A DNA stretch of 64,000 bases from Citrobacter youngae ATCC 29220 (GTDB lineage: Bacteria; Pseudomonadota; Gammaproteobacteria; Enterobacterales; Enterobacteriaceae): positions 2,581,740 through 2,645,739 of the forward strand of contig NZ_GG730299.1 of NCBI RefSeq assembly GCF_000155975.1, in the 5' to 3' direction. Shown here in pieces: positions 46,423 to 56,470 of this stretch. The position numbers were made by a program, and so were the translations under genes. The notes under the pieces were generated by a model. That model did not search any database, was not told the DNA's origin, and saw nothing but the letters and a program-made list of their open reading frames with translations. How positions within the stretch are numbered: position 1 is the stretch's first letter; every line of letters begins with the position of its first letter.

Positions 46423-47352
46423 TTAAATCACACTGAAAAGGTTCAACTCACTCACTTTGGAGTAGGTTTTTAAGGTGGCCTGCATCGCCATTTCCAGTCC
46501 GGTAAAGGTAATGGAGGCTGGGCCGTAATCCAGATCGCTCAACTGGCTGATAAGCTGATCGTTGGACGTCGAGATATCCGTCTGAGCACCGCTCAGCATG
46601 GTCATCGTATTCTGCGTTTCACCAATGGTGGCGATTGAGGCATTAAGCTCATCAGAGGCCACGTCCACCGTATCGATGGCATTCTGAATATCGCTTTGCA
46701 CCTGCGGGTCGGCAGGGTCAACCGACGGATCCTGCAGCTCTTTCGACAATGACGTTAAGGTGTTCAGCACATCCAGGCTGTCGCCGAAGAAATCGCTGAC
46801 CGCCACATTGGTATCAACCTCCACGCCATTGGAGACGGTGGTTTGGCGATGCTCGCTATTCCCCTGATAGCTGTAGCTGTCGGTCACCCCGTCGCCGTCA
46901 TCATCTACCGCGACAATCGGCGGTCGATCGTTCACCGTCCCGCCAAACACATAGTGGCCGTCTTCGTCCTGGTAATTAAGCGCCGCCACCATGGCTTCGG
47001 TCATTGACTGAATATCCTGCCCCAGGCTGGATAACGACTCGGCGGTATTGGTGCCGTTCGCGGCCTCCAGCAGATCGTCGCGAATCGCCAACAGATCGTT
47101 ATTGACGCCATCCAGAATCGACTCCTGCTGGCTCATCCCCGCCGTGGCGGAATCAATATTGGTTTGATACTGGTCGAGAGCCGATTGCTGGCGGTTAAGC
47201 TCGGTGATACGGGTTGCTGCGATAGGATCGTCTGACGGCAGCAGAATGCTTTTCCCCGTCGCCATCTGCGTGACGACATGAGAAAGATCGCTGGAAAGGT
47301 CGTTAAAACTTTGCGTCATGGACACATAAGACTGCTGTGCAGTTACTCGCAT
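46423..47352 (-). CDS. lfgL: hook-filament junction protein FlgL homologue
   Basis: 309 aa with FlgL ends: SYVSMTQSFNDLSSDLSHVV at the start with TGKSILLPSDDPIAATRI, and a coiled C-terminus. Joins hook to filament. Confidence 0.92.
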   Translation of the reverse strand: MRVTAQQSYVSMTQSFNDLSSDLSHVVTQMATGKSILLPSDDPIAATRITELNRQQSALDQYQTNIDSATAGMSQQESILDGVNNDLLAIRDDLLEAANGTNTAESLSSLGQDIQSMTEAMVAALNYQDEDGHYVFGGTVNDRPPIVAVDDDGDGVTDSYSYQGNSEHRQTTVSNGVEVDTNVAVSDFFGDSLDVLNTLTSLSKELQDPSVDPADPQVQSDIQNAIDTVDVASDELNASIATIGETQNTMTMLSGAQTDISTSNDQLISQLSDLDYGPASITFTGLEMAMQATLKTYSKVSELNLFSVI

Positions 47353-47370
47353 TTTTCATTCCCCTTCCGG

Positions 47371-48747
47371 TTAGCTACACATTTCCAGCACAGAGTCGAA
47401 AATATCTGCGCCCGTTGAGATGACTTTGAGGTTGGCCTCATAAATCTGCTGATAGGTAATGAGGTTCACCGCTTCTTCATCCATGCTGACGCCGCTGACG
47501 CTGCTCTGCTGGTTCTGTGCCTCGGAGTACACGTTGGCTGCGGCTTCCGCTTCCGTCTGGTTTTGCTGGCTGTAGATACCAATGTTACTGATGATCGACG
47601 AACAGGCTTCGCCCACGGTAACGCTGCCGAGACCTTCTATATCCAACGGTTCGGTTGAGATGTTGATCAGCGCCTGCAGGTTATCGCTGTTACCGCTTTC
47701 GTCCGGCGAGCTGGAAAATGCCAGTTCATCGGCAGTGATATCAGGATTCACCTCCAGCGGGCCATCTGATGAGTTTTCATCATAAATAAACAGCGGTTCG
47801 CCGGGATTTCCGTTCAGATCGTAACCCTGCGCCAGCTGCGTGTTCACCGCATCGGCAAATTGCTCCGCCATGCTGTTAATCGTTCCCGTCAGCGGCGTCA
47901 GCACCTCATTCTGATAATCAAACAGCGCGCCCAGCGAGCCGCCGGTATCGGTGTTCATGGACGATGTGGTTCCGGCAAACGTCAGCGACATGCTTTGTGT
48001 GCCGTCGGCATTGGTATCCAGTTCGATGGTGGAACTCTCCTGCCCGCTGACCAACGGCTGACCGTTTTGCAGCGTGACGTTATAGTTGCCCTCATCATCA
48101 ATATTGACCTGAACGTCCATGATACCGCTGAGCTGTTCGACCATCTGATCGCGGGCATCGTACAGCGCCGAGGCGTTATCGCCGTTGGCTTCAGCTTCCG
48201 CAATTTGCTGGTTATAGCTGGCAATACCGCTGGTCAGGGTATTCACCTGCGCCACCATCGCCTTCTCCTGGCTGACGATCTCACTGCTTTGCGAATCGAT
48301 GTAATCAAGGGTGTTATCCACCCGCAGCGCCAGCGCGCCGGACTCGCTGATCACCTGCTCACGCAGGGCGGAATCATCCGGGCTGGTGGTGGCTTCGTTT
48401 AGCGCGGCAAAAAAGTTATCAAAACCTCCGCTCAGGCTGCTGTTATCATCGCTAAGCACGGTTTCCAGCTGAGTTAAATACTCTTGCTGGGTGTTGTAAT
48501 AGCCATAATCACTGGCGGCATACCAGACCTGGTTAACCTGATACTGGTTTGAAACCCGGCGAATACTGTCAACCTGCACACCGTTGCCCGCACTGTTCGC
48601 CGAACCGGAACTGGCGCCAATGGTACTGGTGATGGCAACCTGCCGGGTGTAACCATCGGTCATGGCGTTGGCGGTGTTTTGCGCCGTTACGTTAAGCTCC
48701 ACCTGCGCAGTCGATGCGCCGCTGTAGCCAATGTTAATCATATCCAT
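47371..48747 (-). CDS. lfgK: hook-associated protein FlgK homologue
   Basis: 458 aa from the ATG with GAGGA seven bases upstream; the frame opens one codon earlier at TTG. Typical axial start MDMINIGYSGASTAQVELNV and the end YQQIYEANLKVISTGADIFD. Confidence 0.92.
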   Translation of the reverse strand: MDMINIGYSGASTAQVELNVTAQNTANAMTDGYTRQVAITSTIGASSGSANSAGNGVQVDSIRRVSNQYQVNQVWYAASDYGYYNTQQEYLTQLETVLSDDNSSLSGGFDNFFAALNEATTSPDDSALREQVISESGALALRVDNTLDYIDSQSSEIVSQEKAMVAQVNTLTSGIASYNQQIAEAEANGDNASALYDARDQMVEQLSGIMDVQVNIDDEGNYNVTLQNGQPLVSGQESSTIELDTNADGTQSMSLTFAGTTSSMNTDTGGSLGALFDYQNEVLTPLTGTINSMAEQFADAVNTQLAQGYDLNGNPGEPLFIYDENSSDGPLEVNPDITADELAFSSSPDESGNSDNLQALINISTEPLDIEGLGSVTVGEACSSIISNIGIYSQQNQTEAEAAANVYSEAQNQQSSVSGVSMDEEAVNLITYQQIYEANLKVISTGADIFDSVLEMCS

Positions 48748-48845
48748 CAAAGCGTCCTCGCCGGTCAGTTACCCGGTCTGTCATTAACAACCTTGCCGAT
48801 TAAGAGCGGCGAAAAAACCGCAGTTCTTAAGCCGCCGCGCAACCT

Positions 48846-49157
48846 TTATCCTTTGTGATGCGGGGAGAGCTGTTTGACGATCATCTCCGCAATGCCAATG
48901 CCGTGCTGTTGGGCAAGGGTGTTACACAGCTGATCGTCATAAAATCCCTGCATCATGCGCACCGAGTCGCTGTTAAACGGGTTATCTTTTGAGTCGAAGA
49001 TCTCATTGGTTTTACGCATTTCTTTCAGCATGTTGCGTAAGAAAATGGCTTCAAACTGCTGGGCGGCTTTCTGTAAATCGTTATCTTTGATTTTGGGGCC
49101 CATTAGCGCATCGCTACCGTCAATGCCCCCGCTATGATTCACCTTAATGTCGGCCAT
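48846..49157 (-). CDS. lfgJ: rod-cap protein FlgJ homologue without muramidase
   Basis: 103 aa: matches only the rod-capping half of FlgJ (LQKAAQQFEAIFLRNMLKEM). The peptidoglycan hydrolase domain of the Salmonella type is absent, as in many lateral systems. Its ATG overlaps the lfgI stop. Confidence 0.92.
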   Translation of the reverse strand: MADIKVNHSGGIDGSDALMGPKIKDNDLQKAAQQFEAIFLRNMLKEMRKTNEIFDSKDNPFNSDSVRMMQGFYDDQLCNTLAQQHGIGIAEMIVKQLSPHHKG

Positions 49158-50278
49158 TAAATCACCTCCAGATCGGCATCCAGCGCACCGGCTTCATGCA
49201 GGGCCTGCAAAATAGACATAATGTCATCCGGCGTTGCCCCCAGGCTGTTGAGCGCATTAACCAACGTTTTCAGACTGCTGGACTCTGGCAGACTGATCAT
49301 TCCCGGTCGGGCATGATTCACCGAAATATTGCTTTGCGGCGTCACTGCCGTACGGCCGCCGGCAAAGGCGTTCGGCTGGCTGACGTTGCTGCTTTCATTG
49401 ATGGACACCGTCAGGCTGCCATGCGACACCGCCGCCGCGTGCAGGGCAATACCATCCCCCATCACCACCGTGCCGGTACGCGAGTTAAATACCACGCGGG
49501 CGCGGACTTTTTCCGCCTGAACCTGGACGTCATCTAACTGAGACATAAAGGCGACGCGCGCCCCTGGGCTGGTTGGCGCGCGGACGCTGACGTTGGTCGA
49601 GCTTTCCGCCGTCGCAATGCCGCCAAACGAGGCGTTGATCGCCGCCGCAATGTTATTGGCATCTTTAAAGGAGGGGCGTTTCAGATTAAGCGTAATGGTG
49701 TCGCCCATCTGGAAGTCGCTGGGAATCTCGCGTTCGACCGACGCGCCGTTCGGTATCAGTCCGGCGGTGGGCGTATTCACGGTCACGCTGGAGCCGCTGG
49801 CCCCGGTCGCGTTCATCCCGCCGACCACCACGCTCCCTTGCGCAAGGGCATAAACCTCACCGTCCGCGCCGTGTAATTGGGTGAGCAATAACGTACCGCC
49901 GCGCAGGCTTTTGGCATCGCCAATCGACGAGACCGTGACGTCAATGGTCTGCCCACGCGAGTACATGGGCGGCAGCGTCGCGCTGACCGCCACCGCCGCG
50001 ACGTTCTTCACCTTCGGGTCGATTTTGCTCGGCAGCTGTACGCCGAACTGGCGCAGCATGTTGGTAATCGTCTGGTTAGTGAATTTGACCTGGTTTTTAT
50101 CCCCGGTACCGTCCAGACCAACCACCAGACTGTAGCCGACGAGTTGGTTTTCCCTGACCCCCTGAACGTTAACCAGCGACTCCAGAGATTGCGCCTGCGT
50201 GGTACCCGGCAGCGCCAGGCTCAGGGAGATAACAATGCCGTTTAACGCGTTTATCCAGCGCCCGCTTAAGTGTTGCAT
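49157..50278 (-). CDS. lfgI: P-ring protein FlgI homologue
   Basis: About 373 aa from ATG 50278, with AGGA seven bases before; ATG 50293 overlaps the lfgH stop and is an alternative. Signal peptide ends near TTQA. P-ring motifs [26 protein letters not shown] are clear. Confidence 0.93.
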   Translation of the reverse strand: MQHLSGRWINALNGIVISLSLALPGTTQAQSLESLVNVQGVRENQLVGYSLVVGLDGTGDKNQVKFTNQTITNMLRQFGVQLPSKIDPKVKNVAAVAVSATLPPMYSRGQTIDVTVSSIGDAKSLRGGTLLLTQLHGADGEVYALAQGSVVVGGMNATGASGSSVTVNTPTAGLIPNGASVEREIPSDFQMGDTITLNLKRPSFKDANNIAAAINASFGGIATAESSTNVSVRAPTSPGARVAFMSQLDDVQVQAEKVRARVVFNSRTGTVVMGDGIALHAAAVSHGSLTVSINESSNVSQPNAFAGGRTAVTPQSNISVNHARPGMISLPESSSLKTLVNALNSLGATPDDIMSILQALHEAGALDADLEVI

Positions 50279-50292
50279 ATCAAAATCCTGCA

Positions 50293-50958
50293 TTAGATCG
50301 GGAAGAGAGGATGGTTAAACAGACGCGTCAGCCAGCCCGCGGCATTGGCATCGCTCAAGGCGCCGCGGCCCGCATAGGAGATCCGGGCATCTGCAATACG
50401 CTGCGAGGACACGGAGTTGTCGTTCTGAATGTCATCGGCGCGCACCAGGCCGCTGAGACGAATGTACTCATCGCCCTGGTTGAGGGTGAGCCATTTTTCA
50501 CCACGAATTTCCAGAATGCCGTTCGACTGTACCGAGTGCACCGACACCGTAATCTCACCGCGCAAACTGTTTTGCTGCTGCGAGGTCGCCGTCCCGTTGA
50601 AATCACGATTGGCATCCACGGAGGCGGAAAGGTTATCTTTGGTATGCCCAAAAAGCGTCGGCGCGCCGATATCAACGGTATTGTTCTTACCGAAATTGGT
50701 TTTCGCCTGCTTGCTCGATTGGGTGGATTCTTCCAGCATCACGGTCAGGATGTCGCCCACCCGATAGGCGCGACGGTCCGCAGTCAGCGACCAGTTATAC
50801 CCCGTTTCGAACACGCCCCCCGCGCGGCCATCCGCCGTTGGCGGCGCTTCCGTTTTGGGCGGTGCAAAGAATTCGTCATTTTTTTTGACCAGGATGGCCT
50901 GCGATTCGCACCCGCTTAACAGGGGAAGCAGTACCACCAGCCAGAGATAATTTTTCAC
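50293..50958 (-). CDS. lfgH: L-ring lipoprotein FlgH homologue
   Basis: 221 aa from a GTG; the frame extends to 51051 through a REP element and is not coding there. Lipobox LLSGC places lipid at about Cys17. L-ring core [20 protein letters not shown] is typical. Confidence 0.92.
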   Translation of the reverse strand: MKNYLWLVVLLPLLSGCESQAILVKKNDEFFAPPKTEAPPTADGRAGGVFETGYNWSLTADRRAYRVGDILTVMLEESTQSSKQAKTNFGKNNTVDIGAPTLFGHTKDNLSASVDANRDFNGTATSQQQNSLRGEITVSVHSVQSNGILEIRGEKWLTLNQGDEYIRLSGLVRADDIQNDNSVSSQRIADARISYAGRGALSDANAAGWLTRLFNHPLFPI

Positions 50959-50972
50959 GTTCTGCCTATTTC

Positions 50973-51045
50973 TGCCGGACAGCGCGACGCTTATCCGGCC
51001 TACAAATGAGAGTAACTCGTAGGCCGGATAAACCTGCATCCGGCA
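50973..51045. repeat. REP pair inside the lfg operon
   Basis: Two inverted REP units (TGCCGGAC...TTATCCGGCC and GGCCGGATAA...CCGGCA) fill the gap between lfgG and lfgH. REPs within an operon can stabilise the upstream RNA and lower downstream expression. Confidence 0.8.
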
Positions 51046-51060
51046 TTTCACGTTCTTGAG

Positions 51061-51846
51061 TTACAGTGTCTGACTAATAAACTGCAGCATATCGTCTGCC
51101 GCAGAGACCATTTTGGCGTTCATCTCATAGGCCCGCTGTACGGTGATCATCGCCACCATTTCGTTGACGATATCGACGTTCGAGCCTTCCAGCGCCCCGT
51201 CCTGCAACGTCCCCAGACCATCTTCGCCAGGAATGCCTTCCGTCGGTTGACCGCTGGCTGCCGTTTCCAGATACAGGTTGTCGCCTTCGGCTGAAAGGCC
51301 TGCCGGGTTGGCGAAATTCACCAGCGTCAGCTGTCCCAATTCCGTGGGATCGCTGTCGCCGGGGAGGATCGCACTCACCGTGCCATCAGGCGCAAAAGCG
51401 ACCTGGGTGGACCCCGCCGGTACATCAATTTCTGGCTGTAGCGGCAAGCCCTGGGCGTTGGTGAGCACGCCGTCGGCGTTAACCTGCAAATTGCCGTCAC
51501 GGGTATAAGCAATATCCCCGTTCGCCTTTTGCACCTGCCAAAACCCCTGCCCCATGATGGCCACGTTCATCGTATTGTCGGTGGTTTCCACATTCCCTTC
51601 GGTGAAGGTTTTTTGCGTTCCCACGATACGAACACCGCTACCGAACTGCATGCCGGTCGGCATGATGTTGTTTTGATCGAGCATGGCGCCCGGCGCTTCC
51701 TGAGTCTGATAAAACAGATCCTGGAACATCACGCGGTCGCGCTTAAAGCCCGTGGTATTGACGTTGGCGATGTTGTTGGCAATCGCACTCATCTCCGCAT
51801 CCTGCGCCGACAGGCCGGTTTTACTGATCCATAACGCTGCGTTCAT
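51061..51846 (-). CDS. lfgG: distal rod protein FlgG homologue
   Basis: 261 aa. Start with NNIANVNTTGFKRDRVMFQDL; end with VNEMVAMITVQRAYEMNAK. Full length with both axial helices. Confidence 0.94.
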   Translation of the reverse strand: MNAALWISKTGLSAQDAEMSAIANNIANVNTTGFKRDRVMFQDLFYQTQEAPGAMLDQNNIMPTGMQFGSGVRIVGTQKTFTEGNVETTDNTMNVAIMGQGFWQVQKANGDIAYTRDGNLQVNADGVLTNAQGLPLQPEIDVPAGSTQVAFAPDGTVSAILPGDSDPTELGQLTLVNFANPAGLSAEGDNLYLETAASGQPTEGIPGEDGLGTLQDGALEGSNVDIVNEMVAMITVQRAYEMNAKMVSAADDMLQFISQTL

Positions 51847-51876
51847 AAAACTTTATTCCTGATTAAAGGCTACGAC

Positions 51877-52614
51877 TCAGGAGCCGCGTAGCAGTCTGTT
51901 GCCTGAGTCGCTGAGATCTTCGGCCGTTTTCATCATCTTGATCTGCGCTTCGAACTGACGGTTCATCGCGATAGACGACATCATTTCGCTCACCGCAGAC
52001 ACGTTACTGCCTTCCAGAAAGCCGCCGCTCACTTTGATGTTTTCATCGCGCTGGGCCGGTATGCCGTCCGCCGTAACCAGCATCCCCTCGCTATTTTTCG
52101 CCAGGTTGGCGACCGGAATATCCACCAGCTTCAGACGATCGATATCCATCGTAGCGGTAACATCGCCATCGTCAGGCGTGACAGAAAGCGTGCCGTCGCT
52201 GCCGAACGAGGCAATCGCGTTTGGCGGTAAAATAATCGGGCCGTTATCCCCGAGCACCACATTACCGTCGATGGTCAGTTGCCCCTGATCGTCCTGCTGA
52301 ATGTTGCCGTTACGGGTGTACACCTCGTTTCCGGCTTTATCCTGCACGGCGATATAGCCGGAACCCTGAATAGCAACATCCAGCGGGCGTTCGGTTTTTT
52401 CCGCCACGCCGGTGCTGTCATTGACGCCGCTGGGACTCTCTTTCGCCATAAAACGCGTATCGAAGCCACCGCCTTTTACTTTGTCATTGCTCGCCATCGC
52501 CATATCCGCGCGAAAACCGTTGGTGTTGACGTTGGCGAGGTTATTGGCGCTAATTTGCTGCTCCAGCAGCGTCTGGGTGGCGCCGCTCAGTGCGGTATAA
52601 ATCAACCGATCCAT
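51877..52614 (-). CDS. lfgF: proximal rod protein FlgF homologue
   Basis: 245 aa, complete (SANNLANVNTNGFRADMAMA; VSEMMSSIAMNRQFEAQIK). This gene is reported frameshifted in the Flag-2 loci of some E. coli and Citrobacter; here it is intact, so the basal body could assemble. Confidence 0.93.
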   Translation of the reverse strand: MDRLIYTALSGATQTLLEQQISANNLANVNTNGFRADMAMASNDKVKGGGFDTRFMAKESPSGVNDSTGVAEKTERPLDVAIQGSGYIAVQDKAGNEVYTRNGNIQQDDQGQLTIDGNVVLGDNGPIILPPNAIASFGSDGTLSVTPDDGDVTATMDIDRLKLVDIPVANLAKNSEGMLVTADGIPAQRDENIKVSGGFLEGSNVSAVSEMMSSIAMNRQFEAQIKMMKTAEDLSDSGNRLLRGS

Positions 52615-52623
52615 TTCTTAGCC

Positions 52624-53826
52624 TTACATCGCCTGGAAGAGAGCCTGATCCAACTGCGTACTGGTCGAAATCACCTTCGTGTTCGCCTGGTAGTTACGCT
52701 GGGCGGTCATGAGATTGACCAGTTCGTTGGTGATATCCACGTTGGAGCTTTCGAGCATGCCGGAGGAGAGCGTGCCGCAGGAGCCGGAGCCAGGTGTGCC
52801 AATCAGCGGCGTGCCGGATTCCCCCGTCTGCACCCAGGCGGTGCCGCTCACCGCCTGCAGCCCGTTCTCATCCGGGAAGGTCGCCAGCACCACCTGCCCC
52901 TGCAGCATGCGTTCACCGTTGCTGTAAGTGGCGTAAACTTTTCCGTCATCATCAACCTGTACGCCGTTCTGCGTTGCGGAGGCATAACCGGTGGCGGAGT
53001 TGGTAGTGACCGAGAAATCAGAGCCGTACTGCGTACAGTCTGAGTAATCGACGGTCATTGAAATCGGCGCCGCTTCATCGGTCGTGAAGGTGATGGTTTG
53101 CGGGGTCGTTGGATCTGTCAGCTTGCCGGTATTCGGGTCGAAGGTCAGCGTGGTTGCCGGTACGCCGCTCTGCGCCTCACCATCAAAGGTGTACTGCACT
53201 TCCCAGGTGTTATCCCCGGTTTTAGTAAAATACTGGCTAACCGAGTGTTCATTCCCGAGTGAGTCATACACGGTGGTGGTGTAGCTGTCGGTGTAGGTGT
53301 CGCTGTTGTTCGCGTCAAACGGTACGCTGGTGCGATCGATCGTTTCATCGCTGGCGTCAAAGTTTGCCGTGAAGGTCATGCTGTCCGTGGCCTGGGCCGG
53401 GATGTTGCCGGTTTTAATCTGGATATCGGTAACGGTACCGGTTTGCAGCGTACCGCTGTCATCAACCGGATAACCTTGCAGGTAATCACCGGACGCATTG
53501 ACGATATAACCGTTTTTGTCCGTCACGAAAGAACCGGCGCGGGTATAGGAGATATTCCCTGCGCTGTCGCACATGACGAAAAAACCATCATCGTTAATGG
53601 CTAAATCCAGCGCATTGCCGGTTGAGACCATTGAGCCACCGGTGGAGATACTCTGTGCGGAACCCGCCACGCTCACGCCCATCGCCTGCGTCCCGGCGTA
53701 CATGGCGGAAAACTGGGTGGTCATTGATTTGTAACCGACCGTACCGGAGTTAGCGATGTTGTTACTGATGCCGTCCAGTTGTTCGTTGACGGCGTTTAGC
53801 CCCGTCGCTGCAATTTCATAACTCAT
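52624..53826 (-). CDS. lfgE: hook protein FlgE homologue
   Basis: 400 aa. N-terminal DGISNNIANSGTVGYKSMTT and C-terminal NELVNLMTAQRNYQANTK. Central beta domain typical of hook subunits. Confidence 0.94.
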   Translation of the reverse strand: MSYEIAATGLNAVNEQLDGISNNIANSGTVGYKSMTTQFSAMYAGTQAMGVSVAGSAQSISTGGSMVSTGNALDLAINDDGFFVMCDSAGNISYTRAGSFVTDKNGYIVNASGDYLQGYPVDDSGTLQTGTVTDIQIKTGNIPAQATDSMTFTANFDASDETIDRTSVPFDANNSDTYTDSYTTTVYDSLGNEHSVSQYFTKTGDNTWEVQYTFDGEAQSGVPATTLTFDPNTGKLTDPTTPQTITFTTDEAAPISMTVDYSDCTQYGSDFSVTTNSATGYASATQNGVQVDDDGKVYATYSNGERMLQGQVVLATFPDENGLQAVSGTAWVQTGESGTPLIGTPGSGSCGTLSSGMLESSNVDITNELVNLMTAQRNYQANTKVISTSTQLDQALFQAM

Positions 53827-53852
53827 TGTTTCTTCCTGTAAGATTAACTAAA

Positions 53853-54740
53853 TCAGAGCACCATATTGCTGTTGGCGTTATTGCTGCCGTCGTCAGTATC
53901 CGGCGGCGTGGTGTCATCGGAACCGCTGGTTCCGTCGGTGCTGTCCGGTACGCCAAACTGGGTGATCATGGTGAATGGCACTTCACCAACGCCGTCAACG
54001 TTGAGCACCGGCGTACTGCCATCGAGCGGAATACGTACATCTTCCACCTGGCCCGTCACCTCAATCGGCACTTCCTCTTCACCGGTATTGGTCACCACGG
54101 ATACGTTGTAATCGCCCGGCGGAATGCCGTAATCTGCGGGATTAATATCGAAATCCACCTGGCCCGGTCCGACGGAGGTTTCACCTTCCGAGATCAGCGA
54201 CACGGTGTAGTCATCACCGGCTTCGTCGGTAAAATGCAGATCAACATCGGTACAGCTATCATCTAACGTGACGCGCCCCTGGATCGCTTTGCTGTTGTCT
54301 TCAATATCCAGCGTGGTGGTCTGCACCATAATGTCGTCGCCGACCATATTCCCCAGCGCCATCACCTGAATGTTGCTCATCAGCACGGCGTTGGTGTTGG
54401 CCTGGACGCTCATCTCTTCCATCATGGCAACCTGCGCCATCGAGGAGAGCTGATCGATATAGGCCGTAGGATCGGTTGGATCGGTCGGGTCCTGGTTTTC
54501 GATTTCAGCCACAAACAGCGTCAGAAACGTGTCGACCGCCGAGGTTTCGGTGGACGTTGTGGTTGTTGTGGTGCTGCTGGTGTCGCTGGTATCCGTCGTT
54601 GACGACGTCGTAGAAGAACTGCTGTCTCCCACATTAGTGCTTTGCGCCGTCGCGCCGACGTTATTTTCAGCAACTGCCGTCGTCTTCTCCTGAGAAGAAG
54701 CCAGCGCCTGAGATTGGGCGTACAGAGCCAGGGTATTCAT
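53853..54740 (-). CDS. lfgD: hook-cap scaffold FlgD homologue, extended ends
   Basis: 295 aa, longer than the usual 220-240. The FlgD core (VDTFLTLFVAEIENQDPTDP; AQVAMMEEMSVQANTNAVLM) is intact. Extra length lies in a Thr/Ser tract (about residues 40-67) and a Asp/Ser/Thr-rich tail after residue 265. It overlaps lfgC by 1-3 nt. Confidence 0.9.
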   Translation of the reverse strand: MNTLALYAQSQALASSQEKTTAVAENNVGATAQSTNVGDSSSSTTSSTTDTSDTSSTTTTTTSTETSAVDTFLTLFVAEIENQDPTDPTDPTAYIDQLSSMAQVAMMEEMSVQANTNAVLMSNIQVMALGNMVGDDIMVQTTTLDIEDNSKAIQGRVTLDDSCTDVDLHFTDEAGDDYTVSLISEGETSVGPGQVDFDINPADYGIPPGDYNVSVVTNTGEEEVPIEVTGQVEDVRIPLDGSTPVLNVDGVGEVPFTMITQFGVPDSTDGTSGSDDTTPPDTDDGSNNANSNMVL

Positions 54741-55171
54741 TACACTTCTCCCAGTTTGAGTAAGCTTTGCTGCATACTTTTGACGTTATTCAGCACATCA
54801 ACGTCGGTTTCAAAATCACGTGACGCGGACATCATGTCTGCCATTTGCTCAACCACGTTGACGTCCGGGTACCAGACAAAACCGTTCTGGTCCGCCATTG
54901 GGTGGTGCGGCTCATAACGTTTTACCGCCCCGCCGCTTTGCATGACGTCCTGCACCTGTACGCTGGCGCCATCAATGGCGTGACGGTTATGTCCCCCTAT
55001 CAGACTGTTGTTATAAACCGCGGCAAAAACCGGGCTGCGCGCCTTATAGGCCTGCGCCTCGCTGCTGGCAGGAGATTCCGCATTCGCCATGTTACTGGCG
55101 ACGGTATTCAGACGGATGGTTTGCGCCGTCATCGCCGAACCGGAAATCTGGTAAATATCAGTAAACGACAT
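54740..55171 (-). CDS. lfgC: proximal rod protein FlgC homologue
   Basis: 143 aa. RLNTVASNMANAESPASSEAQAYKAR and DVNVVEQMADMMSASRDFETDV are FlgC motifs. 3 bp after lfgB. Confidence 0.93.
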   Translation of the reverse strand: MSFTDIYQISGSAMTAQTIRLNTVASNMANAESPASSEAQAYKARSPVFAAVYNNSLIGGHNRHAIDGASVQVQDVMQSGGAVKRYEPHHPMADQNGFVWYPDVNVVEQMADMMSASRDFETDVDVLNNVKSMQQSLLKLGEV

Positions 55172-55173
55172 GG

Positions 55174-55530
55174 TTATTTCCCTTCAATGGCCTCTTTGAT
55201 ACCGCTAAGTTGCAGATTCAAAAAAGTCAGACTGCTTTGATAATCCATACTATTTTGCGAAAACCGGGCCTGCTCGGTATTCAGCTCTACGGTATTGCCG
55301 TCCTCTGAAGGCTGCATCGGCACCCGGTATTTCACGTCCACCTCGGGCAGAACATTTGTGCGACTTGCCCGTTGCATCTCAGTGGCAAAATCAATATCTT
55401 TAGCTTTGAAATTTGGTGTATCGACGTTTGCCAGATTCGCGGTCAGTAGCTCGGTCCTCTCAAGACGTAACTTCACTGCCAGCGGATGTACACCCAATGC
55501 CTGCTGAAAACTGATTCCCATTTCTTGCAT
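55174..55530 (-). CDS. lfgB: proximal rod protein FlgB homologue
   Basis: 118 aa from ATG 55530 (AGGAG close by; GTG 55533 and ATG 55521 are alternatives). LLTANLANVDTPNFKAKDIDF is the rod motif. First gene of the lfgB-L operon, behind a clear sigma-54 promoter. Confidence 0.92.
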   Translation of the reverse strand: MQEMGISFQQALGVHPLAVKLRLERTELLTANLANVDTPNFKAKDIDFATEMQRASRTNVLPEVDVKYRVPMQPSEDGNTVELNTEQARFSQNSMDYQSSLTFLNLQLSGIKEAIEGK

Positions 55531-55557
55531 CACTCCTGCGTAGATATCGCTGTTATT

Positions 55558-55573
55558 AGCAATATATATGCCA
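55558..55573 (-). promoter_or_regulatory. sigma-54 promoter of the lfgB operon
   Basis: Minus strand TGGCAT-ATATA-TTGCT, exact -24/-12 spacing, 28 bases before the lfgB start. Same core as the lafB promoter. Confidence 0.8.
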
Positions 55574-55588
55574 ACTTTTAAGTGATTG

Positions 55589-56371
55589 ATGAGAAATGAC
55601 TTTATGAGACTACCCTCCTACGTAAGGAAGCTTTCTTTCCCCTTTGCCGCGGAAATATGGCTGGCTTTATGCTGTGTCATCCCCGCGCATGCCGCTGTCC
55701 ATCCCATTCAGCACAGCGCCCGGGATCAGATCAACGCGCAGGTCCTCAGCGCCGCCAGCCATGAAATTGACGCGCTGGCGCGCAAACAGCAGTGGCAGGA
55801 CTATCGCTACACGTTCAATATCTATATTCCCTCCGCCGTCAGCACCAGCGCGCGATGCGCGTCGACGCCGCAGGTTACCTCCAGCACGTCACCGGAGATG
55901 GCCCTGTCACGAATGAACTTTGTTGTGAGTTGTCCGGGCAGCAATGGCTGGCAATTTAACGTGGCGGTACGCCCCGATGTGTCGATTCCGGTGGTGATGC
56001 CAAAGTCGTTGATTGCGCGAGATACGGTCATCACCGCCGACGACCTCCAGCTCAAAAAATTCAATATCAGCAACCAGCGCGAAGGGTTAATGACGAATAT
56101 GGATGAAGCGATTGGTCTCACCAGCAAGCGCGCCCTGCAACCGGGCAAACCGATTACCCGTAGCGAGCTGGTGCTGCCCGTACTGGTCAAACGCGACCAG
56201 CCGGTGATGATCGTCTCCCACATGGCCGGGATCACCGCCTCAATGCCGGGCGTGGCGTTGAAGAATGGTCGTAAAGGAGAGGTGATAAAAATTCGCAACA
56301 GCAGCAGCCAACGGATCATTAGCGGCGTGGTGGATGATACCGGCGTAGTGACTACGCTGGCGGCGCAGTAG
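55589..56371 (+). CDS. lfgA: P-ring chaperone FlgA homologue
   Basis: About 260 aa. Signal peptide to AHA, then a FlgA/SAF domain (ITADDLQLKKFNISNQREG; LQPGKPITRSELV). Starts at 55589 or 55604 are both possible; neither has a strong ribosome site. Divergent from lfgB. Confidence 0.9.
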   Translation: MRNDFMRLPSYVRKLSFPFAAEIWLALCCVIPAHAAVHPIQHSARDQINAQVLSAASHEIDALARKQQWQDYRYTFNIYIPSAVSTSARCASTPQVTSSTSPEMALSRMNFVVSCPGSNGWQFNVAVRPDVSIPVVMPKSLIARDTVITADDLQLKKFNISNQREGLMTNMDEAIGLTSKRALQPGKPITRSELVLPVLVKRDQPVMIVSHMAGITASMPGVALKNGRKGEVIKIRNSSSQRIISGVVDDTGVVTTLAAQ

Positions 56372-56470
56372 CAAGGGGATTTTTTGTGATGGGATTAAAG
56401 TTTTCCTCTATTGCCGTCGCTTTTAGCCAATAACGGATAACCAATCCAACGAAATATGTACGAGGTTGCT

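Noticed and set aside
56395..56430. sigma-28 promoter of lfgM (TAAAGTTT ... GCCGTCG)
   Set aside because: Spacing is two bases too short and the -10 box is poor; not listed as a feature.
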